Part shown: positions 43,643 through 52,072 of the stretch, one piece after another
How the letters are laid out: the number at the start of each line of letters is the position of its first letter
Numbering within the stretch: the stretch's first letter is position 1
Assembly: GCA_028824125.1 (NCBI GenBank)
Contig: JAPPES010000031.1
Span: 45,364 to 109,363, forward strand
DNA: 64,000 nucleotides
Direction: 5' to 3'
From: Candidatus Poribacteria bacterium
GTDB taxonomy: Bacteria > Poribacteria > WGA-4E > WGA-3G
Notes under the pieces: model-generated
Told to the model about the DNA's origin: nothing
Databases searched by the model: none
Seen by the model: the letters and a program-made list of their open reading frames with translations, nothing else
Translations under genes and position numbers: made by a program

Positions 43643-45868
43643 ATGTATATGAAAAAAATCACAATATTCACATCTGTTTTGGCAATTATTGCTTTGGCTG
43701 TGGCGTTTTCTGGTTGCGATAGGATTGCACCACTGATGCCACAGATGATAGATGAAGATATTACCATTGGCGTTGTCGTGTCTCTGACAGGGAAAGATGC
43801 CGAACCGTATGGTCTTCCAATGAAACGCGGCTTTCTCATGGCACGAGATGAGATTAATAACGCAATGCACGGCAGTGGGAACATAAAGTTTATCCTTGAG
43901 GACGATAAGAGTTCCGAAGAGGGTGCGATTGCAGCTGTTCAAAGATTGGTTGATAGAGGAGTGCCTGCTATTGTTGGGATTGCTATTTCAGATTACCTTG
44001 AAGATGCTTTTCCGGTAGCACAAGATGCAGGGATAGTCGCTTTTAGCTCAGTATCCTCCGCTGCGGGTTTGAGTTCGATTGGGGATTATGTCTTCCGCAC
44101 CGGTCTTGCTGTAGACATAGTGAATCCCAGTGGTGTGATGCTTACTCACGAGCAACTTGGCTATAAGAAAGTGGCACTGATATATGATGCCGCAGACACC
44201 TACTCCGTAAGTAGCAACGATGAGTTGAAGAAGGCACTTGAGGCTAATAATGTCACCATTCTGACCGAGCAAACCTTTGAAACCAAAGATATAGATTTTC
44301 GCACACAATTAACCAGCATTAAAGATATGGGGCCTGATGCTCTCTTTATCTCTGCGCTGTCAGTAGAGATGACGCAGGTTATCATTCAAGCTGGTGAGCT
44401 CGGTATCCCTGACACTGTCCAACTTATTGTTCCTGATTTGACTGCAGCAGAAATCCAGCAAGCGGGTGCTGCCGCCGAAGGCGCGATAGCTTTTTCAGGT
44501 TGGACGAGTCTGTCTAACATACCCGGAAACCAAGACTTTATCCAGAAGTATAGAGCGAAATATCGTATTGAAGCTGAACCTTGGGCGGCACAGTCGTATG
44601 CTACCCTCAATATTCTTGCCGCGGCAATTGGGAAAGCACAATCAGCGGATTCTGCTGCGATCCGAGATGCCTTGGCGCAGACGATGGATTTCCCCACGAT
44701 TTTAGGGAATTTCTCTTTTGATCCCAACGGTGAAGCAGTGTATGACCCGATTGTACTTATGGTCAAGGACGGAAAACTTCAACTCTTTTCTGTGATGCCT
44801 GATGACGAAATGCCGTCAATGGCAATGCCAGAGGTTACCATCGGTGTTGCCGTAGCACAGACAGGAGAAAACGCCGAACCGTATGGACTTCCAATGAAGC
44901 GTGGACTTGAATTAGCACGAGATCAGTTGAATATGCAAGGCGCAAATATACAGTTTGTGTATGTGGATGCTATGAGTACCATAGAAGGTGGGAAAGCAGC
45001 CGTTCAGGAATTGGTGAATAAAGGTGTACCTGCCATCGTTGGAATTGGAATCTCAACACATCTCAAACAGGCTTTTCCGATTGCACAGGAGGCTGGAGTA
45101 GTCGCTTTTAGTCCGATTTCTTCCGCTGCTGGTTTGAGTAAAGAGGTTGGAGATTATGTCTTCCGCGCTGGCATCGCCACAAATATACTGGTTCCAGGGG
45201 GTGTAGCGAAAACTCATGCAGCGCTGAATTATGAAAATGTAGCGCTTATATATGATGAAGCTGATACCTACTCCACAAGCCTAAAGGAAGAGTTGGAGAA
45301 AGCACTTGCTGCGGCCAATGTTAACATTCTAACCGTAGAAAAATATAAAACAGGTGAAACCGATTTTAATATGCAATTAACCAATATAAAGAACATGGAA
45401 CCGGATGCACTTTTTGTTGCGTCTCTTTCACGAGAGATGAAACAGATAATCACTCAAGCTGGCACCCTCGGAATTCCTGCATCTTCAAGGTTGATTGTTC
45501 CTGATTTGACCAATTCAGAAGTGGAAGCAGTAGGCGAAGCAGCCGAGAATGCGATTACTTTTGCAGGGTGGTCAAGTCTAACTGATACACCTAAGAACCA
45601 AGCTTTCGTCCAGAGTTATATGGATGAACATGGATTTACTCCTGGACCTTGGGCAGCACAAGCGTTTGCAACCTTGAATATTCTCGCCAATGCGATTGCC
45701 AAAGCGGGATCAACAGATTCAGCTGCAATTCGGGATGCTTTGGCAATGACTTCGCACTTTCCGACGATTTTAGGGCCTTTCTCTTTTGATCCTTATGGAG
45801 AGGCAATCTATGAAGATATTGAAACAATTGTTCTCACCGTCAAGGACGGAGTCCTGCAAAACTTTTAG
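43643..45868 (+). CDS. Lipoprotein with two tandem Peripla_BP_6 binding domains
   Basis: A 741-residue protein with lipobox AFSG-C (Cys ~25), then CDRIAPL. Two homologous periplasmic-binding domains follow: about 37-385 and 396-741. They share long identical stretches, such as AEPYGLPMKRG, GVPAIVGI, FSFDP and VKDG, so one arose by in-frame duplication. A short methionine/proline linker (DDEMPSMAMPEVT) joins them. Each half has the full length of a single LivJ-like domain. The SD AAGGAG lies seven bases before the ATG, and a strong terminator follows. Its function may be to bind two ligands or deliver to a transporter not in the window. Confidence 0.88.
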   Translation: MYMKKITIFTSVLAIIALAVAFSGCDRIAPLMPQMIDEDITIGVVVSLTGKDAEPYGLPMKRGFLMARDEINNAMHGSGNIKFILEDDKSSEEGAIAAVQRLVDRGVPAIVGIAISDYLEDAFPVAQDAGIVAFSSVSSAAGLSSIGDYVFRTGLAVDIVNPSGVMLTHEQLGYKKVALIYDAADTYSVSSNDELKKALEANNVTILTEQTFETKDIDFRTQLTSIKDMGPDALFISALSVEMTQVIIQAGELGIPDTVQLIVPDLTAAEIQQAGAAAEGAIAFSGWTSLSNIPGNQDFIQKYRAKYRIEAEPWAAQSYATLNILAAAIGKAQSADSAAIRDALAQTMDFPTILGNFSFDPNGEAVYDPIVLMVKDGKLQLFSVMPDDEMPSMAMPEVTIGVAVAQTGENAEPYGLPMKRGLELARDQLNMQGANIQFVYVDAMSTIEGGKAAVQELVNKGVPAIVGIGISTHLKQAFPIAQEAGVVAFSPISSAAGLSKEVGDYVFRAGIATNILVPGGVAKTHAALNYENVALIYDEADTYSTSLKEELEKALAAANVNILTVEKYKTGETDFNMQLTNIKNMEPDALFVASLSREMKQIITQAGTLGIPASSRLIVPDLTNSEVEAVGEAAENAITFAGWSSLTDTPKNQAFVQSYMDEHGFTPGPWAAQAFATLNILANAIAKAGSTDSAAIRDALAMTSHFPTILGPFSFDPYGEAIYEDIETIVLTVKDGVLQNF

Positions 45869-45896
45869 TAATTCCTTAACGTTGGATTAACATAAC

Positions 45897-45947
45897 GAAA
45901 AGCCGTTATCAGTTACTTTTGCTGATAACGGCTTTTCTGTTTTTTTA
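45897..45947. terminator. Bidirectional-type intrinsic terminator
   Basis: AAAAGCCGTTATCAG, nine-base loop, CTGATAACGGCTTTT, then CTGTTTTTTT. It lies between convergent genes, with a T tract at right and A-rich sequence at left, so it can serve both. Confidence 0.92.
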
Positions 45948-45975
45948 ATCGGGGCTAATAAGATATTCCGAACTA

Positions 45976-47127
45976 TTAAAAATCGTACCATTGAAACATC
46001 ATTATTTGAGCAACACTTTCTATATTTGCTAATGCATTACGAACAGCAAAAGTTTCAACAGACTGCGCTGTTCCGACTGCCATCGCCAAGTGTTTCACAG
46101 CATAATAACCCGATTCCGCAATGTTATCAGGTGGACTTCCAAACATTTTCTTGTAGTTTTTAATAAGCTGTGTGGTATCAATGTCATTTATGGACTTATA
46201 AAGATCTGCGATATAGTGGTACCCTTCTAAAGGAGCAATAACTTTATTGATTTCATCCCAACTAACATTTGCCAAAAATAATGGCGGTGGTAAATTATAA
46301 CAGACAGTAGGACAATAGTAGGATCCATCACCGGAACAAGAAGGACAGTCAATCCAAAATCCTAATGCTTGTTCTATTAATAAGAGAATTTTTGGATCAA
46401 AACTGGGAAGAAGCACAACATTTGGCTCTCTAACTTGATACGGAACTTCGCTAAGTTGAGTGTCAAAATTGGTATCACCAGATTTATAAACAACAGTTCT
46501 GGTCGTACCACCGAGATTTTGAAAATTTGCTTGGAATTCCTCAGTAAAATTGATAGCATCTGCATCTTTTACTTGGTAAATTACAGCAGTGTTATTTGCC
46601 AAAAGTTCTTTTTTTACGAATTGCGCTAAGATTTCTGCTGGCAATGTGGAAGAGCTAGCAACAAGAAAAAGTGGCCCATTGTATTCCGGAAGGAAGTAAT
46701 ATTTAGTGTTATTTAAAGCAGGTAAAGTAGTAAATATAGGATGCTTAATTCCACGCGGAGTTGGCACGTAATCAGTTGAAAAACTGGGGTCCAAAAGCGC
46801 GACAACGTTTTCTTTTTCAATTAATTTTGTTGCAATCTGTACAGGACTTTCGGATACACTGGGATCAACACCCGGAATATTTTTAAAGATAAACTCAATT
46901 TGCATGCCGAGAATACCACCGTTTTGGTTGATTTCGTCTCTGGCGAGTTCTGCCCCTTTAACAAAGTTAACGTAATATTCCGATGGTTGAAGTACCCCAA
47001 CTTTAAGTGTGGTCATAGTTGTGTCGGGTGGCCCTATCATCTCACTCATCCGTTCACATCCGGGAAGCAGTGTAAATGAGAGAGAAATCAAGACACACAA
47101 CATTAAAGTAAAAATTTTTTGCTTCAT
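45976..47127 (-). CDS. Lipoprotein, Peripla_BP_6 substrate-binding protein
   Basis: A 383-residue protein with lipobox LLPG-C (Cys ~24), CERMSEMIGPPDTT leader, and a periplasmic-binding fold (LKVGVLQPSEYYVNF, GGILGMQIEFIFKN, ENVVALLDPSFS, YYAVKHLAMAVG). It is a more distant paralogue of the 41177 gene. A C-rich insert (CPSCSGDGSYYCPTVC, about 265-280) in the C-terminal lobe is unusual and could form disulfides. No permease gene lies near. The upstream region contains a family E element. Confidence 0.8.
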   Translation of the reverse strand: MKQKIFTLMLCVLISLSFTLLPGCERMSEMIGPPDTTMTTLKVGVLQPSEYYVNFVKGAELARDEINQNGGILGMQIEFIFKNIPGVDPSVSESPVQIATKLIEKENVVALLDPSFSTDYVPTPRGIKHPIFTTLPALNNTKYYFLPEYNGPLFLVASSSTLPAEILAQFVKKELLANNTAVIYQVKDADAINFTEEFQANFQNLGGTTRTVVYKSGDTNFDTQLSEVPYQVREPNVVLLPSFDPKILLLIEQALGFWIDCPSCSGDGSYYCPTVCYNLPPPLFLANVSWDEINKVIAPLEGYHYIADLYKSINDIDTTQLIKNYKKMFGSPPDNIAESGYYAVKHLAMAVGTAQSVETFAVRNALANIESVAQIMMFQWYDF

Positions 47128-47162
47128 ACATCTCCTTTAATTATTCAAGGGACAAACAAATA

Positions 47163-47322
47163 TTATACCAATTCTAATAAATATTATTTCATTAAGAGAT
47201 TCAACATTTATTGTTTGCTGAAGGGACCTTTCTGCTGTAGGAGCGACCTCCGGGTCGCGACCCGGAGGTCGCTCCTACAGGAAACCCCAGCAATGACACA
47301 TTATATATTAGAAATGGTATTA
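47163..47322. repeat. Family E inverted-repeat element, copy 2
   Basis: The left end is TTATACCAATTCTAATAAAT and the right end TATATTAGAAATGGTATTA. Its core is the 46-bp perfect palindrome at 47235-47280. It fills the 296 bp gap before the PD40/M28 gene. Confidence 0.6.
47235..47280. repeat. 46-bp perfect palindrome
   Basis: The left half is CTGTAGGAGCGACCTCCGGG plus TCG and the right half its exact complement. Related imperfect forms occur at 24359-24393 and near 5126-5150. Confidence 0.9.
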
Positions 47323-47423
47323 TCTGCGAGGTTGCCAAACTATGTCCCTTGTATTAAGTTTGAAAGTTGTTGACAGAGCAAATCTATTTTGAGAATTACA
47401 TAGAACAATTTTACCAAATGCCA

Positions 47424-50408
47424 CTATTTCCGCGCTTCAGGGGTAACTTTCAGCTTTACCTCTTTCCCATCACGCAGGACCACAACTTCAACAGGTTCCC
47501 CAATTTTTACAGCATCCAGTGCGTATGTAAAGTCATAGATATTCTCAATCTTTTTAGTCCCAAATTTAATGATGACATCACCGTCCTTTAAACCTGCTTT
47601 ATCGGCTGGGCCGCCAGCAACAACACCAGAAAGTTTCACACCAACGTCTTCGGTGGTATAGTCGGGAATAGTCCCCAAATATGCACGTAACGTACCGCGA
47701 CTTCCCTGCTCAGGTTTGTTTCGTTCTACCTTTACGTATTCTGGACGCGTGTCCGCACTGATTAGGTCTGAAACAATCCCATAAGCGAGACTTGAGATGC
47801 GTTCTAAACCTGCATAATTTAAGGTTTCAGCGTCATCTGTCGGCCGGTTGTAGTTCTTGTGTAAACCGGTGAAGAAACTGAGGACAGGAACGTTTTTCGG
47901 ATAGAAGGCTGTCACATCTGTTGGCATATATGGATCGGATTTTAGTGACAGATTAAAACCGACAAGCACATTTCGTTTTTCAATTAACTTTGTCCAAATA
48001 GGTGAAGACCCGATACCTTGCAAGACGAGTTTGTTGTTGCGGAGACGTCCCACCATATCAAAGTTGATATAGGCTGCAACGTTCTTTAAAGGAAGCACAG
48101 GATTATTTACAAAATGAGTAGATCCGATGAGTCCGAGTTCTTCCCCCGACCATAACGCAAAGATAACACCTCTCTTAAATTTTTCTGGCTGATTTTGACG
48201 TTCCTCACTGAACATCTCTGCTAATTTTAGGACAACAGCAGTGCCTGAAGCGTTGTCATCAGCGCCATTATGAATTTGTTTTTTTGCTTCTCCTTTTGCA
48301 AGTGATCCGATCTCACCGTAACCGATATGATCGTAGTGTGCCCCGACAATGATATATTCGCTGTTCTCAGTATCATTGCTTGGTGGAAGCATCGCGAGGA
48401 CATTATTATCCGTTTTCTTAAGCTTTTCAATGGCGGCAGCTATCTTGATTTTGACATCGGGCAACGGAAAGTGTCCGACAAAGTGCGGATTCTCATTGTC
48501 AAGTCCAGTTTGAACATCTTTTAAGTTTTTGCCTGCTTGTGCTAAGAGGGTATTTGCAACATTATCGGTAATAGAACCAGCGATAATACCAGAATCAGCA
48601 CTGCCGCTATCAAAAGTAAGTGGAATTATCTTGCCGGCGTTTGGTGAGTTCGGACCGGCAACGGTAAGGAACGCTTTGGCACCGTTTTCCCGTGCTTGCA
48701 CTGCCTTATAACGGATTCCTGCATACCGAATCAATTGCTGTCGGCGTTCAGCTGTCACGCCTTCTGGAACGTAGCGAAGTGCAACAACAATCTTATCTTT
48801 CACGTCTATACCAGCGTAGGAATTATAGCCTTCGCCCGCCTCTCCGGGAGCTATTAACCCATATCCAACAAAGACGACCTCTCCCTCAACAACACCGTTA
48901 CTTGAGAAAGAGAACGGTAAAAAATCCTGCTCTACCTTGAATTCAAGTTGTTCCTCAGTACCTTCTATCTTGCGTGTGAGAAGAAAGTGATTCTCTTCTG
49001 GTATAATCTTACTCCCAGCATTAAATTCAAAAGTTTGGAAATAACCACCTTCCTCACCAGCAGGTTGGAGGTTAAGTTCGGAAAATTGTTCAACGATGTA
49101 ATCCGCAGCGCGTTTTGAACCTTTAGAACCGGTCATCCTGCCTTCTAAAGCATCGTCTGCAAGGAATTCAACATGCTGCTGGATACTCCCTTTGATTTCA
49201 TCAGCAAAGTCGGTAAAAGACGAGTCGGGTTCGGTTGTCTCCTCAACCGGCTCTGGAATTCTTGAGATTTGACGTCTTGGTGAAATTGCAATCGCTTCAA
49301 GCGCAGCTTTGTGATTCCACGATGCAAGATAGAGTTGTGAAACCTTTTGATTATTGCGCGTAGAGGTCCAGCACAAGCGATTACCATCAGGCGAAAAGAC
49401 AGGGAGTCCATCAAACCCATCAGTTGAGGTGACTTGAATCGGTTCATGTCTGCCCATTGAATCTACGAGATATAACTCAAAATTGGAAAAACCGAGTTTG
49501 TTAGAAGCAAAAATGACGTAAGCACCACTTGGATGAAAATAGGGCGCCCACGACATACTACCAAAATCCGTTAACCTTTTTACCCCTGATCCGTCTATAC
49601 GCATCGTATAAATGTCAGCAGTGCTGCCATCTTTTGAAAAATGCCTCCAAACAATATGTTGTCCATCAGGTGTAAAAAAGGGGCCACCATCGTATCCAGG
49701 TGAATCTGTCAAACGCTTCTGATTTGAACCATCTGCATTCATGATATAAATTTCGCCGAAATAGGATGGATCAACTTCAAGCTGCTTAAGGTCCCTTGGT
49801 GAGAGTTCGCTTTTTGGATATGCGTCTCGTAGCGAGCAGAAAACGATATATTTTCCATCAGGTGAATAGGAACCCTCCGCATCATAACCGTGGGCGTCTG
49901 TTAACTGCATCAGACTGCTTCCATCCCGATTTGCGGAAAAGATGTCCATCGCTTCATCATAATCCCAACTATAGCGGCGTTCCTTACCAGATGCTCGGAA
50001 TTTGAGTTCCTCTGCCTGCTTCGCCTCAGCAAAAACATCATGATGCGTAGAAGCGTAAAGCACTTCATCAGTGCTGGGACGGAAGAAAGCGCAAGTTGTC
50101 TTGCCAACACCGGGTGAAACTCGATGTGTATCTCCTGTCAATAGGTTCAGGAGATAAATTTGATAGAACGGGTTGTCAGGTTCGCGTTCACTTTGGAAGA
50201 TCAGCGCGTTTCCATCTTCGGAGAAATAACCCTCTCCAGCACGTTTCCCATCATAAGTAAGTTGTCGGATATTATTTAGAAATCGTTCCTCTCCAGCAGG
50301 CTTAGTCTCTACTTTATCTTCCGTAGCATTGGGTAATTCCGCGTTACTCGTTAGAGAAAAAGCAGTAAATATCACACATAGTAGACTGATCCATTTGATG
50401 CGGTGCAT
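47424..50408 (-). CDS. Exported PD40-propeller / M28 peptidase / PDZ protein
   Basis: A 994-residue protein. The signal peptide (1-22) is followed by a TolB-like PD40 beta-propeller (about 40-365, with repeated G-x-x-I-x-F and D-G units). An M28 domain (about 395-860) has the canonical zinc ligands: GAHYDHIG (H), NGADDNASG (D), SGEELGLIGS (E-E), INFDMVG and a C-terminal H in LHKNYNRPTDD. A PA-type insertion (about 500-610) lies within it. A PDZ domain forms the C-terminus (about 895-994). All metal ligands appear intact. Start ATG at 50408 has GGGAGGG six bases upstream; five residues earlier is an alternative. An extracytoplasmic aminopeptidase or protease is inferred. Confidence 0.85.
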   Translation of the reverse strand: MHRIKWISLLCVIFTAFSLTSNAELPNATEDKVETKPAGEERFLNNIRQLTYDGKRAGEGYFSEDGNALIFQSEREPDNPFYQIYLLNLLTGDTHRVSPGVGKTTCAFFRPSTDEVLYASTHHDVFAEAKQAEELKFRASGKERRYSWDYDEAMDIFSANRDGSSLMQLTDAHGYDAEGSYSPDGKYIVFCSLRDAYPKSELSPRDLKQLEVDPSYFGEIYIMNADGSNQKRLTDSPGYDGGPFFTPDGQHIVWRHFSKDGSTADIYTMRIDGSGVKRLTDFGSMSWAPYFHPSGAYVIFASNKLGFSNFELYLVDSMGRHEPIQVTSTDGFDGLPVFSPDGNRLCWTSTRNNQKVSQLYLASWNHKAALEAIAISPRRQISRIPEPVEETTEPDSSFTDFADEIKGSIQQHVEFLADDALEGRMTGSKGSKRAADYIVEQFSELNLQPAGEEGGYFQTFEFNAGSKIIPEENHFLLTRKIEGTEEQLEFKVEQDFLPFSFSSNGVVEGEVVFVGYGLIAPGEAGEGYNSYAGIDVKDKIVVALRYVPEGVTAERRQQLIRYAGIRYKAVQARENGAKAFLTVAGPNSPNAGKIIPLTFDSGSADSGIIAGSITDNVANTLLAQAGKNLKDVQTGLDNENPHFVGHFPLPDVKIKIAAAIEKLKKTDNNVLAMLPPSNDTENSEYIIVGAHYDHIGYGEIGSLAKGEAKKQIHNGADDNASGTAVVLKLAEMFSEERQNQPEKFKRGVIFALWSGEELGLIGSTHFVNNPVLPLKNVAAYINFDMVGRLRNNKLVLQGIGSSPIWTKLIEKRNVLVGFNLSLKSDPYMPTDVTAFYPKNVPVLSFFTGLHKNYNRPTDDAETLNYAGLERISSLAYGIVSDLISADTRPEYVKVERNKPEQGSRGTLRAYLGTIPDYTTEDVGVKLSGVVAGGPADKAGLKDGDVIIKFGTKKIENIYDFTYALDAVKIGEPVEVVVLRDGKEVKLKVTPEARK

Positions 50409-50465
50409 CTCAATCCCTCCCATTTGGTGTTACTTTCCATAGAATTTCTGTTAAGATATGGTGGC

Positions 50466-50800
50466 ACATATTACAGGTAACATAAGTTGCTACCTTGTAG
50501 CACAAACTTCATGAAGTTTAAATAAATAATTCGGTAAGGGGCGAGGTTAGGAAGAAATCAAGAAATCAACGGTATGAATGACGTTTAGTCATTCCCCGGG
50601 TATGAATGCCATTGGGCGAATACGCGTGTGGTATTCGCCATGATTCCCCGCCTCGTCAGCAGCAGGTGTACATCTCTGCTGGCGAGGTTTCCTAACCTCG
50701 CTAAATTACCCAATTTATTTTTTTATCTTCATCCAGTTTGTGCATCCATAGAACGCAAACTGGAAGTTTGCGCTACAAATCTTGGTGAATAGTGAACCAT
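50466..50800. repeat. Composite repeat region
   Basis: Holds the same modules as copy 4 of family B: TTGTAGCACAAACTTCATGAAG, GGGCGAGGTTAGGAAG, ATCAACGGTATGAATG, hairpin GCGAGG-TTTCCTAA-CCTCGC (50682-50701) and CAAACTGGAAGTTTGCGCTAC. The outer TATAGTA ends are missing; the left border resembles AAGTTGCTAC of family F. No ORF is supported in the 447 bp gap. Confidence 0.55.
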
Positions 50801-50855
50801 TCACGATTAAAAAACGGTATCTGTCTGTCTAAAATCTTATCCGTACCAACTTGGG

Positions 50856-51707
50856 TTACAGGTACTCAGCTGTCTTCTGTTTGAGAAATGCTAATCCATC
50901 CGTAGCAAGACTTTCAGCACTCGGTGCAATATCGCGCCAAATACATGTAGCAGCGGCAATTTCCTCAACAGCAGGCGTAAATGACTCAATCACAAGCCAT
51001 CTGTCGTAGTTTACTTTTGCCAGCGCACCAAACACACCATCCCAATCAACAAGTCCAGTGCCCGGAGTCCCTCTATCGTTTTCACAGCAGTGCATGTGAT
51101 GCAAGTAATCACCAGTATTTATAATTGCGTCTGCCTGATTCTTCTCTTCAATATTCATGTGAAAGGTGTCCAAATGCACCTTGAAATATGGGCTATTCAC
51201 CGCTTGACAAAGTTTAACAGCATCTTCCGCAATGTTGACAAAATAGGTTTCAAAGCGGTTGAGCGGTTCACTCGCAAGCGTGACATTGTGTTTGCCTCCG
51301 AATTCTGCAACGTCCTGTAATCCTTCAACACACCATTCCCACTCCTGTTCGTTCCTACCACGCCCAACAAGTTTACCGACAGCACTATACATCGGTCCAA
51401 CAAGCGTATCTGCCCCTAACTCCGCGATAACCTCAATTGTGCGTTTGAGATAATTCACACCGTTTTCACGGATAGCAGGGTCTTCGTCAATTGGATTTCT
51501 ATCCCCTGCCATGATATTACACCCGACAGTTTCTAAACCGGTATCCTTTAATAATGCTTGCGTGTAAGGAATGTCCACTGTCTCTGGATCAAAGATAGGT
51601 ATTTCTACACCATCAAAACCCATTTCTGCAACCTTTGGAATGAGATCAGCTGTTTCTCTATCAAATTTATCTGCCCACAGTAATAAATTTACACCAAACT
51701 TTGGCAT
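50856..51707 (-). CDS. Sugar phosphate isomerase/epimerase (xylose-isomerase-like TIM barrel)
   Basis: A 283-residue member of the family that includes D-tagatose/D-psicose 3-epimerases. Metal ligands can be placed: Glu in SEPLNRFETY (~150), Asp in HLDTFHMN (~183), His in HHMHCCENDRG (~209) and Glu in LVIESF (~245). N-terminal MPKFGVNLLLW is typical. A single-domain cytosolic epimerase or isomerase acting on a sugar or polyol; substrate uncertain. It stands alone, with repeats on both sides. Confidence 0.85.
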   Translation of the reverse strand: MPKFGVNLLLWADKFDRETADLIPKVAEMGFDGVEIPIFDPETVDIPYTQALLKDTGLETVGCNIMAGDRNPIDEDPAIRENGVNYLKRTIEVIAELGADTLVGPMYSAVGKLVGRGRNEQEWEWCVEGLQDVAEFGGKHNVTLASEPLNRFETYFVNIAEDAVKLCQAVNSPYFKVHLDTFHMNIEEKNQADAIINTGDYLHHMHCCENDRGTPGTGLVDWDGVFGALAKVNYDRWLVIESFTPAVEEIAAATCIWRDIAPSAESLATDGLAFLKQKTAEYL

Positions 51708-51785
51708 TTTTTGTTGTTCTCCTTATGGTCTATTTTTGTTTAGTTTAGCACAAATTGTAAAGCGTTTTCAACGTGAATATGTTAG

Positions 51786-52042
51786 GGGTGTGTAAAGTTT
51801 TTGGCATGCGTGTTGTCTGAATCGCGGATGACGCGGATGACGCAGAAGAACGCGGATTATGTGTTTGACATTCTAAATCGTATTTGAAAGGATGGCGAAT
51901 AGAGATGTATACCTGTATACGCCTTGTGTGTATCTGTATAGGATAAGAATAATCCGCGTCTATCCGTGATTCAGGCAGGAAAATGGTAAACGTCTCAGAC
52001 AAGACACCTTAGCCCAAACTTTTGCCAAATATTTACACACCC
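51786..52042. mobile_element. MITE-like element with perfect 11-bp ends and 7-bp target duplication
   Basis: The ends are GGGTGTGTAAA and TTTACACACCC, exact inverted repeats. Both sides carry ATGTTAG (51779-51785 and 52043-52049). The 257 bp interior has no convincing ORF but includes a GATGACGCGGATGACGC repeat and an inverted CGCGG/CCGCG pair. The ends resemble those of IS256-like elements in general form; no transposase gene is in the window. Confidence 0.85.
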
Positions 52043-52072
52043 ATGTTAGGAGTTAGTCTGAAAAAATATGTT

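Noticed and set aside
51786..52042. Coding gene in the MITE-like element
   Set aside because: No frame has a start with SD and no protein-like composition; the GATGACGC repeats explain the open frames.
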